Part shown: piece by piece, positions 36,115 through 44,587 of the stretch | Layout: every line of letters starts with the position of its first letter | Numbering within the stretch: the first letter of the stretch is position 1 | Origin: Natrinema salsiterrestre | GTDB taxonomy: Archaea; Halobacteriota; Halobacteria; Halobacteriales; Natrialbaceae | Assembly: GCF_029502005.1 (NCBI RefSeq) | Contig: NZ_JAMQOT010000002.1 | Coordinates: 434,001-498,000, forward strand | Length of the DNA stretch: 64,000 bases | Reading direction: 5' to 3' | Program-made: the position numbers and the translations under genes | The notes under the pieces: model-generated | Told to the model about the DNA's origin: nothing | Seen by the model: the letters and a program-made list of their open reading frames with translations, nothing else | The model's database searches: none

Positions 36115-36504
36115 ATGCCGACCGGATTACTCACCTCGGATGCGTCGGAACAGATCGTCGCGACCTGTCGAACGGCGATCGGCGACAGTCTGCGTTCGGT
36201 CACCTACTTCACGCGCGACGACTACGAACAGGTCTACCTCCGCGAGGACCTGGAGCGCGACGCCGACCTCTCGACGTTCATCGGCCACGAGTGGCGCGGG
36301 TTCAAGACCACGCAGACCGCGTACGAGGGGTCGGAACTCGGCGCGTACGATTATACGATTCGCGTCTTCGAGAACGGGTTCCTGATCCGCGTGACCAACG
36401 ACAGCGAGGGCGTCTTCGTCACGACTGACGGGTTGACGGTCAAGGACTTCGAAGAAGTCGCGACGGCGCTCGATACGTTCCTCAGCAGCCGCGAGATCTC
36501 GTAG
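36115..36504 (+). CDS. Conserved haloarchaeal protein (DUF7522-like)
   Basis: A 129-residue soluble protein with MPTGLLTSDASEQIVATCRTAIGDSLRSV at the start (given in part), an acidic middle and YTIRVFENGFLIRVTNDSEGVFVTTDGL. It looks like the DUF7522 family of halophiles. No enzyme motif is seen. It may be related to roadblock-like or sensor domains, but I cannot assign a role. The 3' end overlaps a possible small convergent gene by 23 bases. Confidence 0.65.
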   Translation: MPTGLLTSDASEQIVATCRTAIGDSLRSVTYFTRDDYEQVYLREDLERDADLSTFIGHEWRGFKTTQTAYEGSELGAYDYTIRVFENGFLIRVTNDSEGVFVTTDGLTVKDFEEVATALDTFLSSREIS

Positions 36505-36688
36505 GGACGTCGTCACTCGAGCGGTCGCCGTCGTCCGTATCGCCGTCGTCGGTGTCGCCTCCGTCTCGGGCCTCCGCCTCGCCGCCGGCGTCCTGTCCGC
36601 CGATCGGCAGACCGGACCCGCGATCGCCGTCCGTTCCGAGGAGGCGAGCGAATCGACGGCGTTCCGCGGCGTGTCTATCTAAACTCAT
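36482..36688 (-). CDS. Possible small acidic protein
   Basis: A 68-codon frame starting at an ATG at 36688: MSLDRHAAERRRFARLLG followed by a low-complexity Gly/Asp/Ser tail with two GDTDD repeats. The basic head and acidic tail resemble other small haloarchaeal proteins, and the codon use is typical. However, the frame is extendable and its conservation unknown. It overlaps the convergent 36115-36504 gene at its 3' end. Confidence 0.3.
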   Translation of the reverse strand: MSLDRHAAERRRFARLLGTDGDRGSGLPIGGQDAGGEAEARDGGDTDDGDTDDGDRSSDDVPTRSRGC

Positions 36689-36876
36689 GCCGTCGATAGA
36701 GGACGGTTTCCCTTGTAGTAATGCGGGCCGTTTCCGCGGGAAACGCGCTACTTCCCGAGCGAAACGATGCCGATACCGTCCCGCGGTTTCGACCGCGTAA
36801 CGATTTCCTACAGGTGGATCCGCGCGCTGTCGGGACAGCGTAACACCCTTTTCCACCACGCCCGTGAGTCTCTCCA

Positions 36877-37413
36877 ATGACCGACCCGCCAGATCCCATC
36901 GAACGGGAACTCGAGTCCCACGACGCGTTCGCCCGCGGCGACGACTGCTTCGATCTCACGACGACGGTCTTCGAGACGACCGTTACGGCCGACGATGCGG
37001 AGGGAAAACGGGACGGCCGATTCCACGTCACCGTCTTCCTCCCGACGCTCGACGCCGCCGTGGCCGACGAAGTCGTCGCGACCCCCGTCGAAGACGGCTG
37101 GTTCGAAACCCTCGAGCGACGCCTCGCGGACGTCTTCACCGTCGCGCACACGGACACCCACGACGACCCCGTCGTCGAACGCGACGACCGGGAGGTCCGG
37201 GTCGTCCTCGAGTACACCGCCTGGGACGCCGGCGAGGGCGTCGACGACGCCAAGGCGCTGATCGAGTTCGTCGAGGGCACCTTCGCACAGGGGATCATCC
37301 CCGGCTACGAGTATCGCGGCGAAGCGGCGACGCTGCTCGAGAACGCCCAGAACAGGGGCCAGCAAGCCGCAGACGGTGACGGCGACGGGAACAGCGGCGG
37401 CATGCCACTATAG
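36877..37413 (+). CDS. DUF5813 family protein
   Basis: A 178-residue conserved haloarchaeal protein. It starts DPPDPIERELESHDAFARGD. Internal conserved-looking parts are FHVTVFLPTLDAAV, EDGWFETLERRL and VLEYTAWDAGEGVDDAKALIEFVEG, followed by IIPGYEYRGEAA. It ends in a Gly/Asp-rich tail (GDGDGNSGG). No known catalytic motif. Immediately downstream begins the inverted-repeat element. Confidence 0.8.
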   Translation: MTDPPDPIERELESHDAFARGDDCFDLTTTVFETTVTADDAEGKRDGRFHVTVFLPTLDAAVADEVVATPVEDGWFETLERRLADVFTVAHTDTHDDPVVERDDREVRVVLEYTAWDAGEGVDDAKALIEFVEGTFAQGIIPGYEYRGEAATLLENAQNRGQQAADGDGDGNSGGMPL

Positions 37414-37414
37414 A

Positions 37415-37956
37415 CCGAAATTTTGCTCTGCGGGCGCGGCCAAGCCGCGCCCTCGGCAAAATCTTCAAAAGAGCGCTATGCGCTCTTTTGGACATCGCGG
37501 AGCTTCGCTCCGCTCAGTTTCGATCAAAAGCACTCCTCGCTCCCGTCGGTCGCTCGTCGGCCCGAGCGCGAAGCGCTCGGTGAACAGCATCGCTCGGGTT
37601 CTCCGAACCGCTCGCTCGCTGATGCAACACCAGATGAACGGTTCACGATCGACACGCTCGTTCTAATCAGTCGCTCACGGTGAGTATGGTCGTCTCGTCG
37701 GACACGTCACCGACTTCGATGGCCGGGAGCGGGGCTCGAGCAGACGCGAGAGCCCCGCGACTCGGGGGAGGGCAGGCGATTCACCGTCACTGACCGCGAG
37801 CAAACCCGAAGGGTGAGCGAGCGGGCCGACGACTGACCCGGAATGAACGAAGTGAATGGAGGGGAAGGAGGAGTGCTTTTAATCGAAATTTTACCGAGGG
37901 ACGCCGCGCTGTGTGACGGAGTCACCAGCGCGGCAGACCGCAGCGTAAAATTTCGG
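37415..37956. repeat. Inverted-repeat-bounded intergenic element
   Basis: A 542-base gene-free stretch. Its ends are near-perfect inverted repeats: CCGAAATTTTGCTCTGCGG (37415-37433) and, reversed, CCGAAATTTTACGCTGCGG (37938-37956), 17 of 19 matching. An inner pair, TTTCGATCAAAAGCACTCCTC (37518-37538, given in two parts: TTTCGATCAAAA and GCACTCCTC) and its inverse at 37868-37888, matches at 20 of 21. Several hairpins lie inside (for example GGGCGCGGC-CAA-GCCGCGCCC region at 37432-37452 and AAAAGAGCGC-TAT-GCGCTCTTTT at 37474-37496). It looks like two inverted copies of one dispersed haloarchaeal repeat, or a MITE. No coding frame. Confidence 0.7.
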
Positions 37957-37960
37957 TTCT

Positions 37961-38191
37961 TTAGTCCATCGCGATGTACGTCTGCGTGTCTTCGACGCCC
38001 TGAATGCCCTGAATGTGGGTCGCCGCGATCTCCTTGACTTCCGCCGGGGAGTCGACGTCTGCTTTCGCGATGAGGTCGACGTCGCCGGCGACGATGTGTG
38101 CCGATTGAACGCCGTCGATGGCCCCGATGCTGTCTTTGAGTCGATCCGCCTCGCCCGTGTTCGCCTTGATCATGATGAACGCCGTAACCAT
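37961..38191 (-). CDS. Stand-alone Lrp/AsnC ligand-binding (RAM) domain protein
   Basis: A 76-residue protein consisting only of the alpha/beta RAM domain of Lrp family regulators: TAFIMIKANTGEADRL, VQSAHIVAGDVDLIAKADV, IQGIQGVEDTQTYIAMD. The DNA-binding half is absent. Such domains bind amino acids or other small ligands. Its ATG overlaps the trkA stop by one base (TAATG), so translation is coupled. It likely modulates the TrkA protein. A close paralog lies at 39116-39346. Confidence 0.88.
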   Translation of the reverse strand: MVTAFIMIKANTGEADRLKDSIGAIDGVQSAHIVAGDVDLIAKADVDSPAEVKEIAATHIQGIQGVEDTQTYIAMD

Positions 38192-38949
38192 TAGTTGACA
38201 CCTCCAGTGTCGGAGTCCGTCTCCGGGTCTCGCTGCAGTTCCGTCGCCGCCGAACTCGAGCCCGTGCCCGCGTTCGCGGCAGCTCGAGTCGCCGTCTCGC
38301 CGACCAGGATCTGTCGCACCTCGCTCAGGACGTCGAAGTCCGCGAGGACGACGAGTCGGTCGCCGTCCTCGAGCGAGAGGTCTTCGGTCGGGATTCCGAG
38401 GTCTCGATCGCGCTTACCGAAGGCGAGGACGGTCGCGTCGGCCGGCAGTTGCAGTTCGCTGATCGAGTAGCCGTTGACCGGGGCCTCGGTCGTGATCGTG
38501 AGTTCGACGACCTGCAGATGCGGGGCGATGTCGGCGATCGCACGGATCGTGCCGCCCAGGAGGGCGTTTTTCGCGCCGATCGCGCCGAGGCGCTCGGGGT
38601 AAATGATCTCGTCGACCTGCTCGGCGTACTTGCGGTAGATCCCCTCCCGGTAGGCCTCGTCGATCCGCATCACGGTCCGGCAGCCGTGGTGGTTGGCGAT
38701 CATGCAGGCGGTGAAATTGACGTTGAGATCGCCGGTGAGCGCGCCGACGCCGTCGGCCTCCGTGACGCCGGCGTCCTCGAGGACGTCTTCGCGGGAGCCG
38801 TCGCCCTCGACGACGGTAAATCCCTGATCGCGGGCCCGTCTGAGCGTCGGCTCGTCGCGTTCGACCATCGTCACGTCGTGGCCCTCGTCACGCAAGACGC
38901 GTGCTGTACGCAGACCGACCCGTCCGGCCCCGATAATCACGAACCGCAT
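38191..38949 (-). CDS. TrkA/RCK family potassium uptake regulator
   Basis: A 252-residue cytosolic protein. An N-terminal RCK Rossmann domain shows RFVIIGAGRVGLRTARVLRDEG (given in part; glycines at residues 7-12) and an acidic VVEGDGSREDVLEDAGV. The RCK_C half has VNGYSISELQLPADATVLAF and LEDGDRLVVLADF. It binds NAD or nucleotide and gates K+ transporters or channels. Low-complexity Ala/Ser/Thr tail. Flanked by two RAM-domain genes and followed by overlap with one. Confidence 0.9.
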   Translation of the reverse strand: MRFVIIGAGRVGLRTARVLRDEGHDVTMVERDEPTLRRARDQGFTVVEGDGSREDVLEDAGVTEADGVGALTGDLNVNFTACMIANHHGCRTVMRIDEAYREGIYRKYAEQVDEIIYPERLGAIGAKNALLGGTIRAIADIAPHLQVVELTITTEAPVNGYSISELQLPADATVLAFGKRDRDLGIPTEDLSLEDGDRLVVLADFDVLSEVRQILVGETATRAAANAGTGSSSAATELQRDPETDSDTGGVN

Positions 38950-39115
38950 GGACAGGGATACGCTCGCCCCGGTGAATAAGTTTGCCCCGGACTACCATGG
39001 GAACCGTTCGATCGATCGGTGCTCCTCGAGCGGGGACGTCGCCAGAAGCGTTCGATTCGGACGCCGCCTCGACGACCGCCGTGCTCCGGCTCGGGAGCGC
39101 CGACTCGAGGGCCGA

Positions 39116-39346
39116 TCACGCCATCGCGATGTACGTCTTCGTGTCGGTGACCCCGCCGAGTCCCTGCACGCTCGAGGACACCGTCTGCAGAACGTCGTAG
39201 ACCTCCGGCGCGTCGACTTCCGCGATGATGTCGTAGTTGCCCGCGACGATGTGGGCCTCGGCGACCGACTCGAGGCCGTCGATCTCCGCCAAGAGCCCCT
39301 CGGACTTCCCGGCGGCCGTCTTCACCATGATGAACGCGTGGACCAT
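39116..39346 (-). CDS. Stand-alone Lrp/AsnC ligand-binding (RAM) domain protein
   Basis: 76 residues from the ATG at 39346 (a frame 24 bases longer is not conserved): VHAFIMVKTAAGKSEGLL, AEAHIVAGNYDIIAEVDAPEV, QGLGGVTDTKTYIAMA. A paralog of the protein encoded at 37961-38191 with the same length and ending, lacking a DNA-binding domain. It is 166 bases upstream of trkA on the same strand. The pair may sense a metabolite controlling potassium uptake. Confidence 0.87.
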   Translation of the reverse strand: MVHAFIMVKTAAGKSEGLLAEIDGLESVAEAHIVAGNYDIIAEVDAPEVYDVLQTVSSSVQGLGGVTDTKTYIAMA

Positions 39347-39454
39347 CGGCGGTGTGGTACACTCTGGCACGACTAAAGCCTTTGCCCGAAGCGGGCGGTA
39401 AACGGCGATGGGGTCGGGGAAATAGCGACGGAAATGGCGATCCGAACGACGAGA

Positions 39455-40057
39455 TCACCGCGGATCCGGTACCGCCTCGGCCAGCACGTCCGTCACGTCC
39501 TCGAGCACCGCGTCGGGCGATTGCGTCGCGTCGACGCGGGCGAACCGGTCGGGGTCGCGCTCGATCAGTCGCTCGTAGTTCTCCCGAACGGACTCGAGGT
39601 ACTCGGCGCGCTCGAACTTGTTCGTCGTTCCCGCGCGCGTGGCCGCGGTCTCGGGATCGAGGTCGAGGTAGATCGTCAGGTCCGGCTCGATGGAGAACGG
39701 GCGATGGACGTCCACGACGTACTCGAGCGGGTCGGCGATATCGTGACCCGTAGCGGCCTCGAGCGTCGCGCCCTGATAGGCGAAGCGAGAGTCGGAGTAC
39801 CGGTCGGAGATGACGAGTTCGTCACCGTCGAGCGCGGGTTCGATCACCCGCGAGAGGTGGTCGGCGTGATCCGCGGTGTAGAGGAACAGTTCCGCGAGCG
39901 GATCGGCGTCGTCGTCCTCGATCGAGCGGTAAACCGCGTCGCCGTACCACGAGTTCGTCGGTTCCCGCGTGAACGTTGCCTCGGGATAGCGCTCGCGTAC
40001 GGCCTCCCAGACCGTCGTCTTGCCGCTGCCGTCCAGTCCCTCGAGCGTGACGAGCAT
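39455..40057 (-). CDS. tmk: dTMP kinase (thymidylate kinase)
   Basis: A 200-residue P-loop kinase phosphorylating dTMP to dTDP. The ATG at 40057 gives [19 protein letters not shown] with Walker A at residues 7-14. The DR(Y/H) motif is [21 protein letters not shown] (given in part), with [16 protein letters not shown] typical of the C-terminal half. An upstream extension of 24 codons in the frame lacks conservation. It heads the same-strand group with Lrp and trkA genes. Confidence 0.93.
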   Translation of the reverse strand: MLVTLEGLDGSGKTTVWEAVRERYPEATFTREPTNSWYGDAVYRSIEDDDADPLAELFLYTADHADHLSRVIEPALDGDELVISDRYSDSRFAYQGATLEAATGHDIADPLEYVVDVHRPFSIEPDLTIYLDLDPETAATRAGTTNKFERAEYLESVRENYERLIERDPDRFARVDATQSPDAVLEDVTDVLAEAVPDPR

Positions 40058-40160
40058 GGTCGCACTCGTCGGGACGGCTACTACAATCTGTCGAGAGCCT
40101 CGAGCGAGCCTCACAGCGTAGCCGTCCACCTATTTATCGCTGGAGCGTCAGATAGCGCGT

Positions 40161-41081
40161 ATGAAGATCCTCGTCGCCGGCGGGACCGGCTTCATCGGCA
40201 CGAACCTGTGTGCGGAACTGGCCGAGCGCGATCACGACGTGACGGCACTGTCTCGCTCTCCGACGGACGGCGACCTCCCGAGGGGCGTCGAATCGGCGAT
40301 GGGCGACGTCAGCGCCTACGACTCGATCGCCGACACCGTGGCGGGCCACGACGCCGTCGTCAACCTCGTCTCGCTCTCGCCGCTGTTCAAACCTCCCAGC
40401 GGAACGAGCCACGAGGAAGTCCACCTGGGCGGCACCGAAAACCTCGTGCGAGCCGCCGAGGAGGGCGACGTCGACAGATTCCTCCAGATGAGCGGGCTCG
40501 GTGCCGATCCGAACGGCAACACCGCCTTCCTTCGCGCCAAGGGGAAGGCGGAGGCGGTCGTCAGGGACTCGAGTCTCGAGTGGACGATCGTCCGTCCGTC
40601 GGTCGTCTTCGGCGAGGGCGGCGAGTTCGTCGCGTTCACGAAGACCCTGACGACGCCGTACGTGACGGGGCTACCGGGGGGCGGCAAGACGCGATTTCAG
40701 CCCATCTGGGTCGGCGATCTCGTCCCGATGCTGGCGGAAGCACTCGAGGACGAGTCCCACGTCGGCGAGATCTACGAACTCGGTGGCCCGCAGGTCGCCT
40801 CGCTCGCGGACATCACGGAACTGGTCTACGCGGCCGAGGGCAAAGACGTCACGGTCGTCTCGATCCCGATGGGGCTCGCGAAGTTCGGCCTCTCGGCCGC
40901 CGAGTCCGTACCGTTCGTTCCGTTCGGTCTCGATCAGGCCCGGTCGCTCGAGTTCGACAATACCGTCTCCGACAACGACGTGTCCGTCTTCGGTCGGGAT
41001 CCGGACTCGTTGACGACGCTCGGAACGTATCTCGGACTCGAGGGAACCGCTTCCCGCGAGAAACCGATAGGAGCGGCCTGA
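40161..41081 (+). CDS. NAD(P)-binding SDR/NmrA-like protein (NDUFA9-type)
   Basis: A 306-residue atypical short-chain dehydrogenase. The N-terminal dinucleotide loop is ILVAGGTGFIGTNLC (GxxGxxG at residues 7-13). It has SLSPLFKPPSGTSHEEVHLGG, then FLQMSGLGADPNGNTAFLRAKGKAE with no canonical Y-x3-K serine triad, then TIVRPSVVFGEG and QPIWVGDLV. This is the complex I NDUFA9-like group. Probably an NADPH-binding accessory or lipid-linked enzyme. Start at the ATG, 40161. Confidence 0.85.
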   Translation: MKILVAGGTGFIGTNLCAELAERDHDVTALSRSPTDGDLPRGVESAMGDVSAYDSIADTVAGHDAVVNLVSLSPLFKPPSGTSHEEVHLGGTENLVRAAEEGDVDRFLQMSGLGADPNGNTAFLRAKGKAEAVVRDSSLEWTIVRPSVVFGEGGEFVAFTKTLTTPYVTGLPGGGKTRFQPIWVGDLVPMLAEALEDESHVGEIYELGGPQVASLADITELVYAAEGKDVTVVSIPMGLAKFGLSAAESVPFVPFGLDQARSLEFDNTVSDNDVSVFGRDPDSLTTLGTYLGLEGTASREKPIGAA

Positions 41082-41254
41082 ACCGGTGTACGGCCGGCCT
41101 CACACTGGACTTGCGCTCGTTCCCCAAACGTAGTATAAAAAACACATACGGCCGGAGTAAACACTGGTTTCCGAATCGGCGTTGAAGTTCGAATCCCGCT
41201 CCGGTCGCGCGATTAGGCGTAACATTACGTTAATTGAGACATTCAGATTAGCAC

Positions 41255-41268
41255 AAGACTTATATCCT
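41255..41268 (+). promoter_or_regulatory. TATA element for cetZ
   Basis: ACTTATATCC (41258-41267) is a haloarchaeal TATA-like box, 44-53 bases before the cetZ ATG, predicting a leader of about 20 bases. A second TATA-like AGTATAAAAA (41132-41141) further upstream could give a longer leader. The rest of the 229-base gap has no gene. Confidence 0.55.
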
Positions 41269-41310
41269 CTATCGCTCTGTTACCAATTCAACGGAGCCCC
41301 CTGACAAATA

Positions 41311-42492
41311 ATGAAGCTGGCGATGATCGGATTCGGACAGGCCGGTGGCAAAATCGTCGATCGATTCCTCGATTACGACGATCGGACGGGCAGCGGAATC
41401 GTCCGCGCGGCGATCGCCGTCAACTCCGCGAAAGCGGACCTCATCGGTCTCGACAACATTCCACAGGAGAATCGCGTACTCATCGGCCAGGCCCGGGTCA
41501 AGGGCCACGGCGTGGGTGCTGACAACGAGCTCGGCGCGGAAGTCGCCGAGGAGGACATCGACGAGGTCCAGAACGCCATCGATCAGATCCCGACTCACGA
41601 GGTCGACGCCTTCCTGATCGTCTCCGGGATGGGCGGCGGCACCGGGTCGGGCGGCGCACCGGTCCTCGCCAAACACCTCAAGCGGATCTACACGATCCCC
41701 GTCTACGGGCTCGGCGTCCTGCCGGGCACGGACGAGGGCGGAATCTACACGCTCAACGCGGCGCGGTCCTTCCAGACGTTCGTCCGCGAGGTCGACAACC
41801 TGCTCGTCTTCGACAACGACTCCTGGCGACAGACCGGCGAGTCCGTCGAAGGCGGCTACGACCAGATCAACGAGGAGATCGTCCGTCGGTTCGGCATCCT
41901 CTTCGGTGCCGGCGAGGTCGGCGACGGCCAGGAAGTGGCCGAAAGCGTGGTCGACTCCTCCGAGATCATCAACACGCTCTCCGGCGGTGGTGTCTCCACC
42001 GTCGGCTTCGCCTCGGAGGAGGTCGAGCTGAACTCGGGCGGCGGCCTCCTCTCGCGATTCACCGGCGAAGACGGCGGTGCCGACGACGACCTCGACGCCG
42101 CGAACACGACGAACCGCATCACGAGCCTCGTGCGCAAGGCCGCCCTCGGCCGCCTCACGCTCCCGTGTGAGATCGAGGGCACCGAGCGCGCGCTGCTCGT
42201 CCTCTCCGGACCGCCGGAGTACCTCAACCGGAAAGGCATCGAACGCGGCCGCAAGTGGCTCGAGGAGGAAACGGGCAGCATGGAAGTTCGCGGCGGCGAC
42301 TTCCCGCGGGAGGAGCCCGAAGTGGCCGCAGCGATCTTGCTCTCGGGCGTGACGAACGTCCCGCGGATCAAACGCCTCCAGCAGGTCGCGATCGAGGCAC
42401 AGGACAACATCGACGACATCCAACAGGAGAGCGAAGAGAACCTCGAGGAACTCGTCGAGGACGACGAAGACGAGCTCGAGCCGCTCTTCTAG
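41311..42492 (+). CDS. cetZ: CetZ tubulin/FtsZ-like cytoskeletal GTPase
   Basis: A 393-residue GTPase of the archaeal CetZ family that controls cell shape and motility in halophiles. The start KLAMIGFGQAGGKIVDRFLDYD (given in part) is that of CetZ1. The tubulin signature GGGTGSG is at residues 108-114, and the T7-loop-like NTTNRITSLVRKAALG lies past the middle. The C-terminal tail is acidic. Upstream TATA at 41258. Confidence 0.94.
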   Translation: MKLAMIGFGQAGGKIVDRFLDYDDRTGSGIVRAAIAVNSAKADLIGLDNIPQENRVLIGQARVKGHGVGADNELGAEVAEEDIDEVQNAIDQIPTHEVDAFLIVSGMGGGTGSGGAPVLAKHLKRIYTIPVYGLGVLPGTDEGGIYTLNAARSFQTFVREVDNLLVFDNDSWRQTGESVEGGYDQINEEIVRRFGILFGAGEVGDGQEVAESVVDSSEIINTLSGGGVSTVGFASEEVELNSGGGLLSRFTGEDGGADDDLDAANTTNRITSLVRKAALGRLTLPCEIEGTERALLVLSGPPEYLNRKGIERGRKWLEEETGSMEVRGGDFPREEPEVAAAILLSGVTNVPRIKRLQQVAIEAQDNIDDIQQESEENLEELVEDDEDELEPLF

Positions 42493-42623
42493 GCCCTCGC
42501 TCTCGGCGGCGCGAGCGGCCACACTCGTGTCGGGGGGCGCGAGATCGCCCGCAGTCGCGGTACGGATTTCGAACGACTCCGACGTGTTTTTGACCGCGCC
42601 GACAGTACCGTAACTAGATTCAG

Positions 42624-43313
42624 ATGCGCGTCGCCGTCCCGTTCGCCGCCGAGACGCCGAAGACTCGCCTCGAGTCAGTGCTCACGCCGGCCGAGCGGTC
42701 GACGTTCGCTCGCGCCATGCTCGCGGACGTCCTGCGTGCCGTCGTCGAGGCGGGCCACGAGCCGACCGTCGTCTCGACCGCGCCGCTGGACCTCGAGACG
42801 TTCGCGCTTCCGGGCGAGATCGCTGCGGCGGCGTCTGTCACCGTCGACGACCGCCCGCTCACGGAGGCGGTCAACGCGCGACTCCCGGGGAGCGACGCGG
42901 AGACGGCCGACGACGAGCCCGATCCCGTCGCGGTCGTCATGGCCGACCTCGCACTGGCGACGCCGGACGCGCTCGATCGACTCCTGACGTCCACGGCCGA
43001 CGTCGCGATCGCGCCGGGACGGGGCAGCGGGACGAACGCCCTGCTCGTCCGCCATCCCGAGTTCCGCGTCGACTACCACGGGACCTCCTATCTCGACCAC
43101 CGCGAGATCGCCCGCGAGATCGGTGCCGACCTCGAGACCGTCGACTCGTTCCGGCTGGGAACCGACATCGACGAGCCGGCGGATCTCGTCGAAGTACTCG
43201 TCCACGGCCGCGAGCGCGACCGCGCACCGGCCGTCCTCCGCGACTTCGGCTTCGATATCGATCGCCTCGAGGGACGAGTCGAGGCGCGACGACCGAACGA
43301 CTCGGCCGACTGA
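42624..43313 (+). CDS. cofC: 2-phospho-L-lactate guanylyltransferase
   Basis: A 229-residue nucleotidyltransferase in coenzyme F420 biosynthesis: it activates phospholactate with GTP (some archaea use other substrates) to give the GDP donor for CofD. Sequence: MRVAVPFAAETPKTRL at the start, PVAVVMADLALATPDAL (metal/nucleotide loop), VAIAPGRGSGTNALLV, and SFRLGTDIDEPADLVEVLVHG. cofG lies two genes downstream (44588) with solA between; cofH is 14 kb away. Confidence 0.92.
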   Translation: MRVAVPFAAETPKTRLESVLTPAERSTFARAMLADVLRAVVEAGHEPTVVSTAPLDLETFALPGEIAAAASVTVDDRPLTEAVNARLPGSDAETADDEPDPVAVVMADLALATPDALDRLLTSTADVAIAPGRGSGTNALLVRHPEFRVDYHGTSYLDHREIAREIGADLETVDSFRLGTDIDEPADLVEVLVHGRERDRAPAVLRDFGFDIDRLEGRVEARRPNDSAD

Positions 43314-43378
43314 CGTCGGGGTTCGATACCGGCGGCCCGACGCAAACCCTTTGACGACCTGCACCGTCGTGTGCGGCG

Positions 43379-44512
43379 ATGACACGTGACTCGTTCGATG
43401 CGATCGTGCTCGGCGTCGGCGGCATGGGGAGCGCGGCCGTCTCTCACCTGGCGGCCCGGGGCGTCGACGTCCTCGGCCTCGAGCGCTACGATATCCCCCA
43501 CGGCCGCGGCTCGTCCCACGGTGAGACGCGAATCTTTCGACTGACACAGCCGGAACACCCCGAGTACGTTCCGCTCGCCCGGCGGGCGCGGGAGCTCTGG
43601 CGGGAGCTGGAAGCCGAAACCGGCGTCGACCTCCTCACGGAGACCGGTTCGATCCACGCCGGCCCCGCCGACGGGGAGACCGTCGCGGACGCGCTCGAGT
43701 CCTGCCGGGCTCACGACCTCCCGCACGAACTGCTGACCGAATCGGAACTCGCGGAGCGGTTTCCCGCCTTCGACCTCCCGGCGGGGCACCGGGCCGTCTA
43801 CCAGCCCGACGGCGGGTACCTCGACTGCGAGCGGGCCGTGACGACGCACGTGAATCGGGCGCACGACCACGGGGCCGTCGTCCGCGCCCGCGAGCGCGTC
43901 CGCGGCTGGGAACCCCGGGAATCCGGCGTCCGAGTGCGGACCGATCGAGACGTCTACGAGGCCGAGCACCTCGTCGTCACGGCGGGCGCGTGGGCGGCCG
44001 GGCAACTCGAGGTGCTCTCCGATGCCCTCACGCCGAAGCGACGCGTCATGATCTGGCTCCGGCCCGAAACGCCCGAGCGGTTCGCACCCGAAACCTTCCC
44101 CGTGTTCCGCGCCGACGTTCCGGACGGGAGCTTCTACGGCTTCCCCGTCCACGAGCGACCCGGCTTCAAGTTCGGTCGGACGCCTCGCTACGCCGAGACC
44201 GTCGATCCGGACGACTGGCGGGACGAGCCGACTCCGGAGGACGAGACGCTACTCCGGCGGCTCCCCGAGAATCACCTCCGGGGCGGTGCGGGGCCGACGA
44301 TGGCGATGGAGACCTGTCTGGTGACGGAATCGACCGACGGGCACTTCTACCTCGACACGCACCCGGACTACCCGCACGTCTCGATCGCGGCGGGCTTTAC
44401 CGGCCACGGCTTCAAGTTCTGTAGCGTGGTCGGCGAAACGCTGGCGGACTTCGTGACCGAGGGAGACACCGACAATCCGATCGGCGTCCACCGGCTTGCC
44501 GGCCGCACGTGA
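43379..44512 (+). CDS. solA: Sarcosine oxidase/N-methyltryptophan oxidase-like flavoprotein
   Basis: A 377-residue FAD amine oxidase. The Rossmann start DAIVLGVGGMGSAAVSHLAARG (given in part) is followed by LERYDIPHGRGSSHGETRIFR, typical of MSOX/SolA. The covalent-FAD cysteine position appears as METCLVTESTDGHFYLD, and the C-terminal GFTGHGFKFCSVVGE is conserved. It oxidises N-methyl amino acids to give formaldehyde and H2O2. It lies between cofC and cofG, so an F420-related role cannot be excluded, but FAD use is clear. Confidence 0.88.
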   Translation: MTRDSFDAIVLGVGGMGSAAVSHLAARGVDVLGLERYDIPHGRGSSHGETRIFRLTQPEHPEYVPLARRARELWRELEAETGVDLLTETGSIHAGPADGETVADALESCRAHDLPHELLTESELAERFPAFDLPAGHRAVYQPDGGYLDCERAVTTHVNRAHDHGAVVRARERVRGWEPRESGVRVRTDRDVYEAEHLVVTAGAWAAGQLEVLSDALTPKRRVMIWLRPETPERFAPETFPVFRADVPDGSFYGFPVHERPGFKFGRTPRYAETVDPDDWRDEPTPEDETLLRRLPENHLRGGAGPTMAMETCLVTESTDGHFYLDTHPDYPHVSIAAGFTGHGFKFCSVVGETLADFVTEGDTDNPIGVHRLAGRT

Positions 44513-44587
44513 GTTCGACGACGACCGGCGAGGTCGCACGGCGAGGAAGTGAAGCGCTTATGTGCCGAGCGACGACATCCAGAGGTA

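Noticed and set aside
37414-37960. Small frames inside the inverted-repeat element
   Set aside because: They contain only the repeat hairpins and have no coding-like composition.
41180-41215. TTCGAATCC-like T-arm sequence, possible tRNA end
   Set aside because: The flanking bases do not pair as a T stem and no acceptor or anticodon arm is visible.
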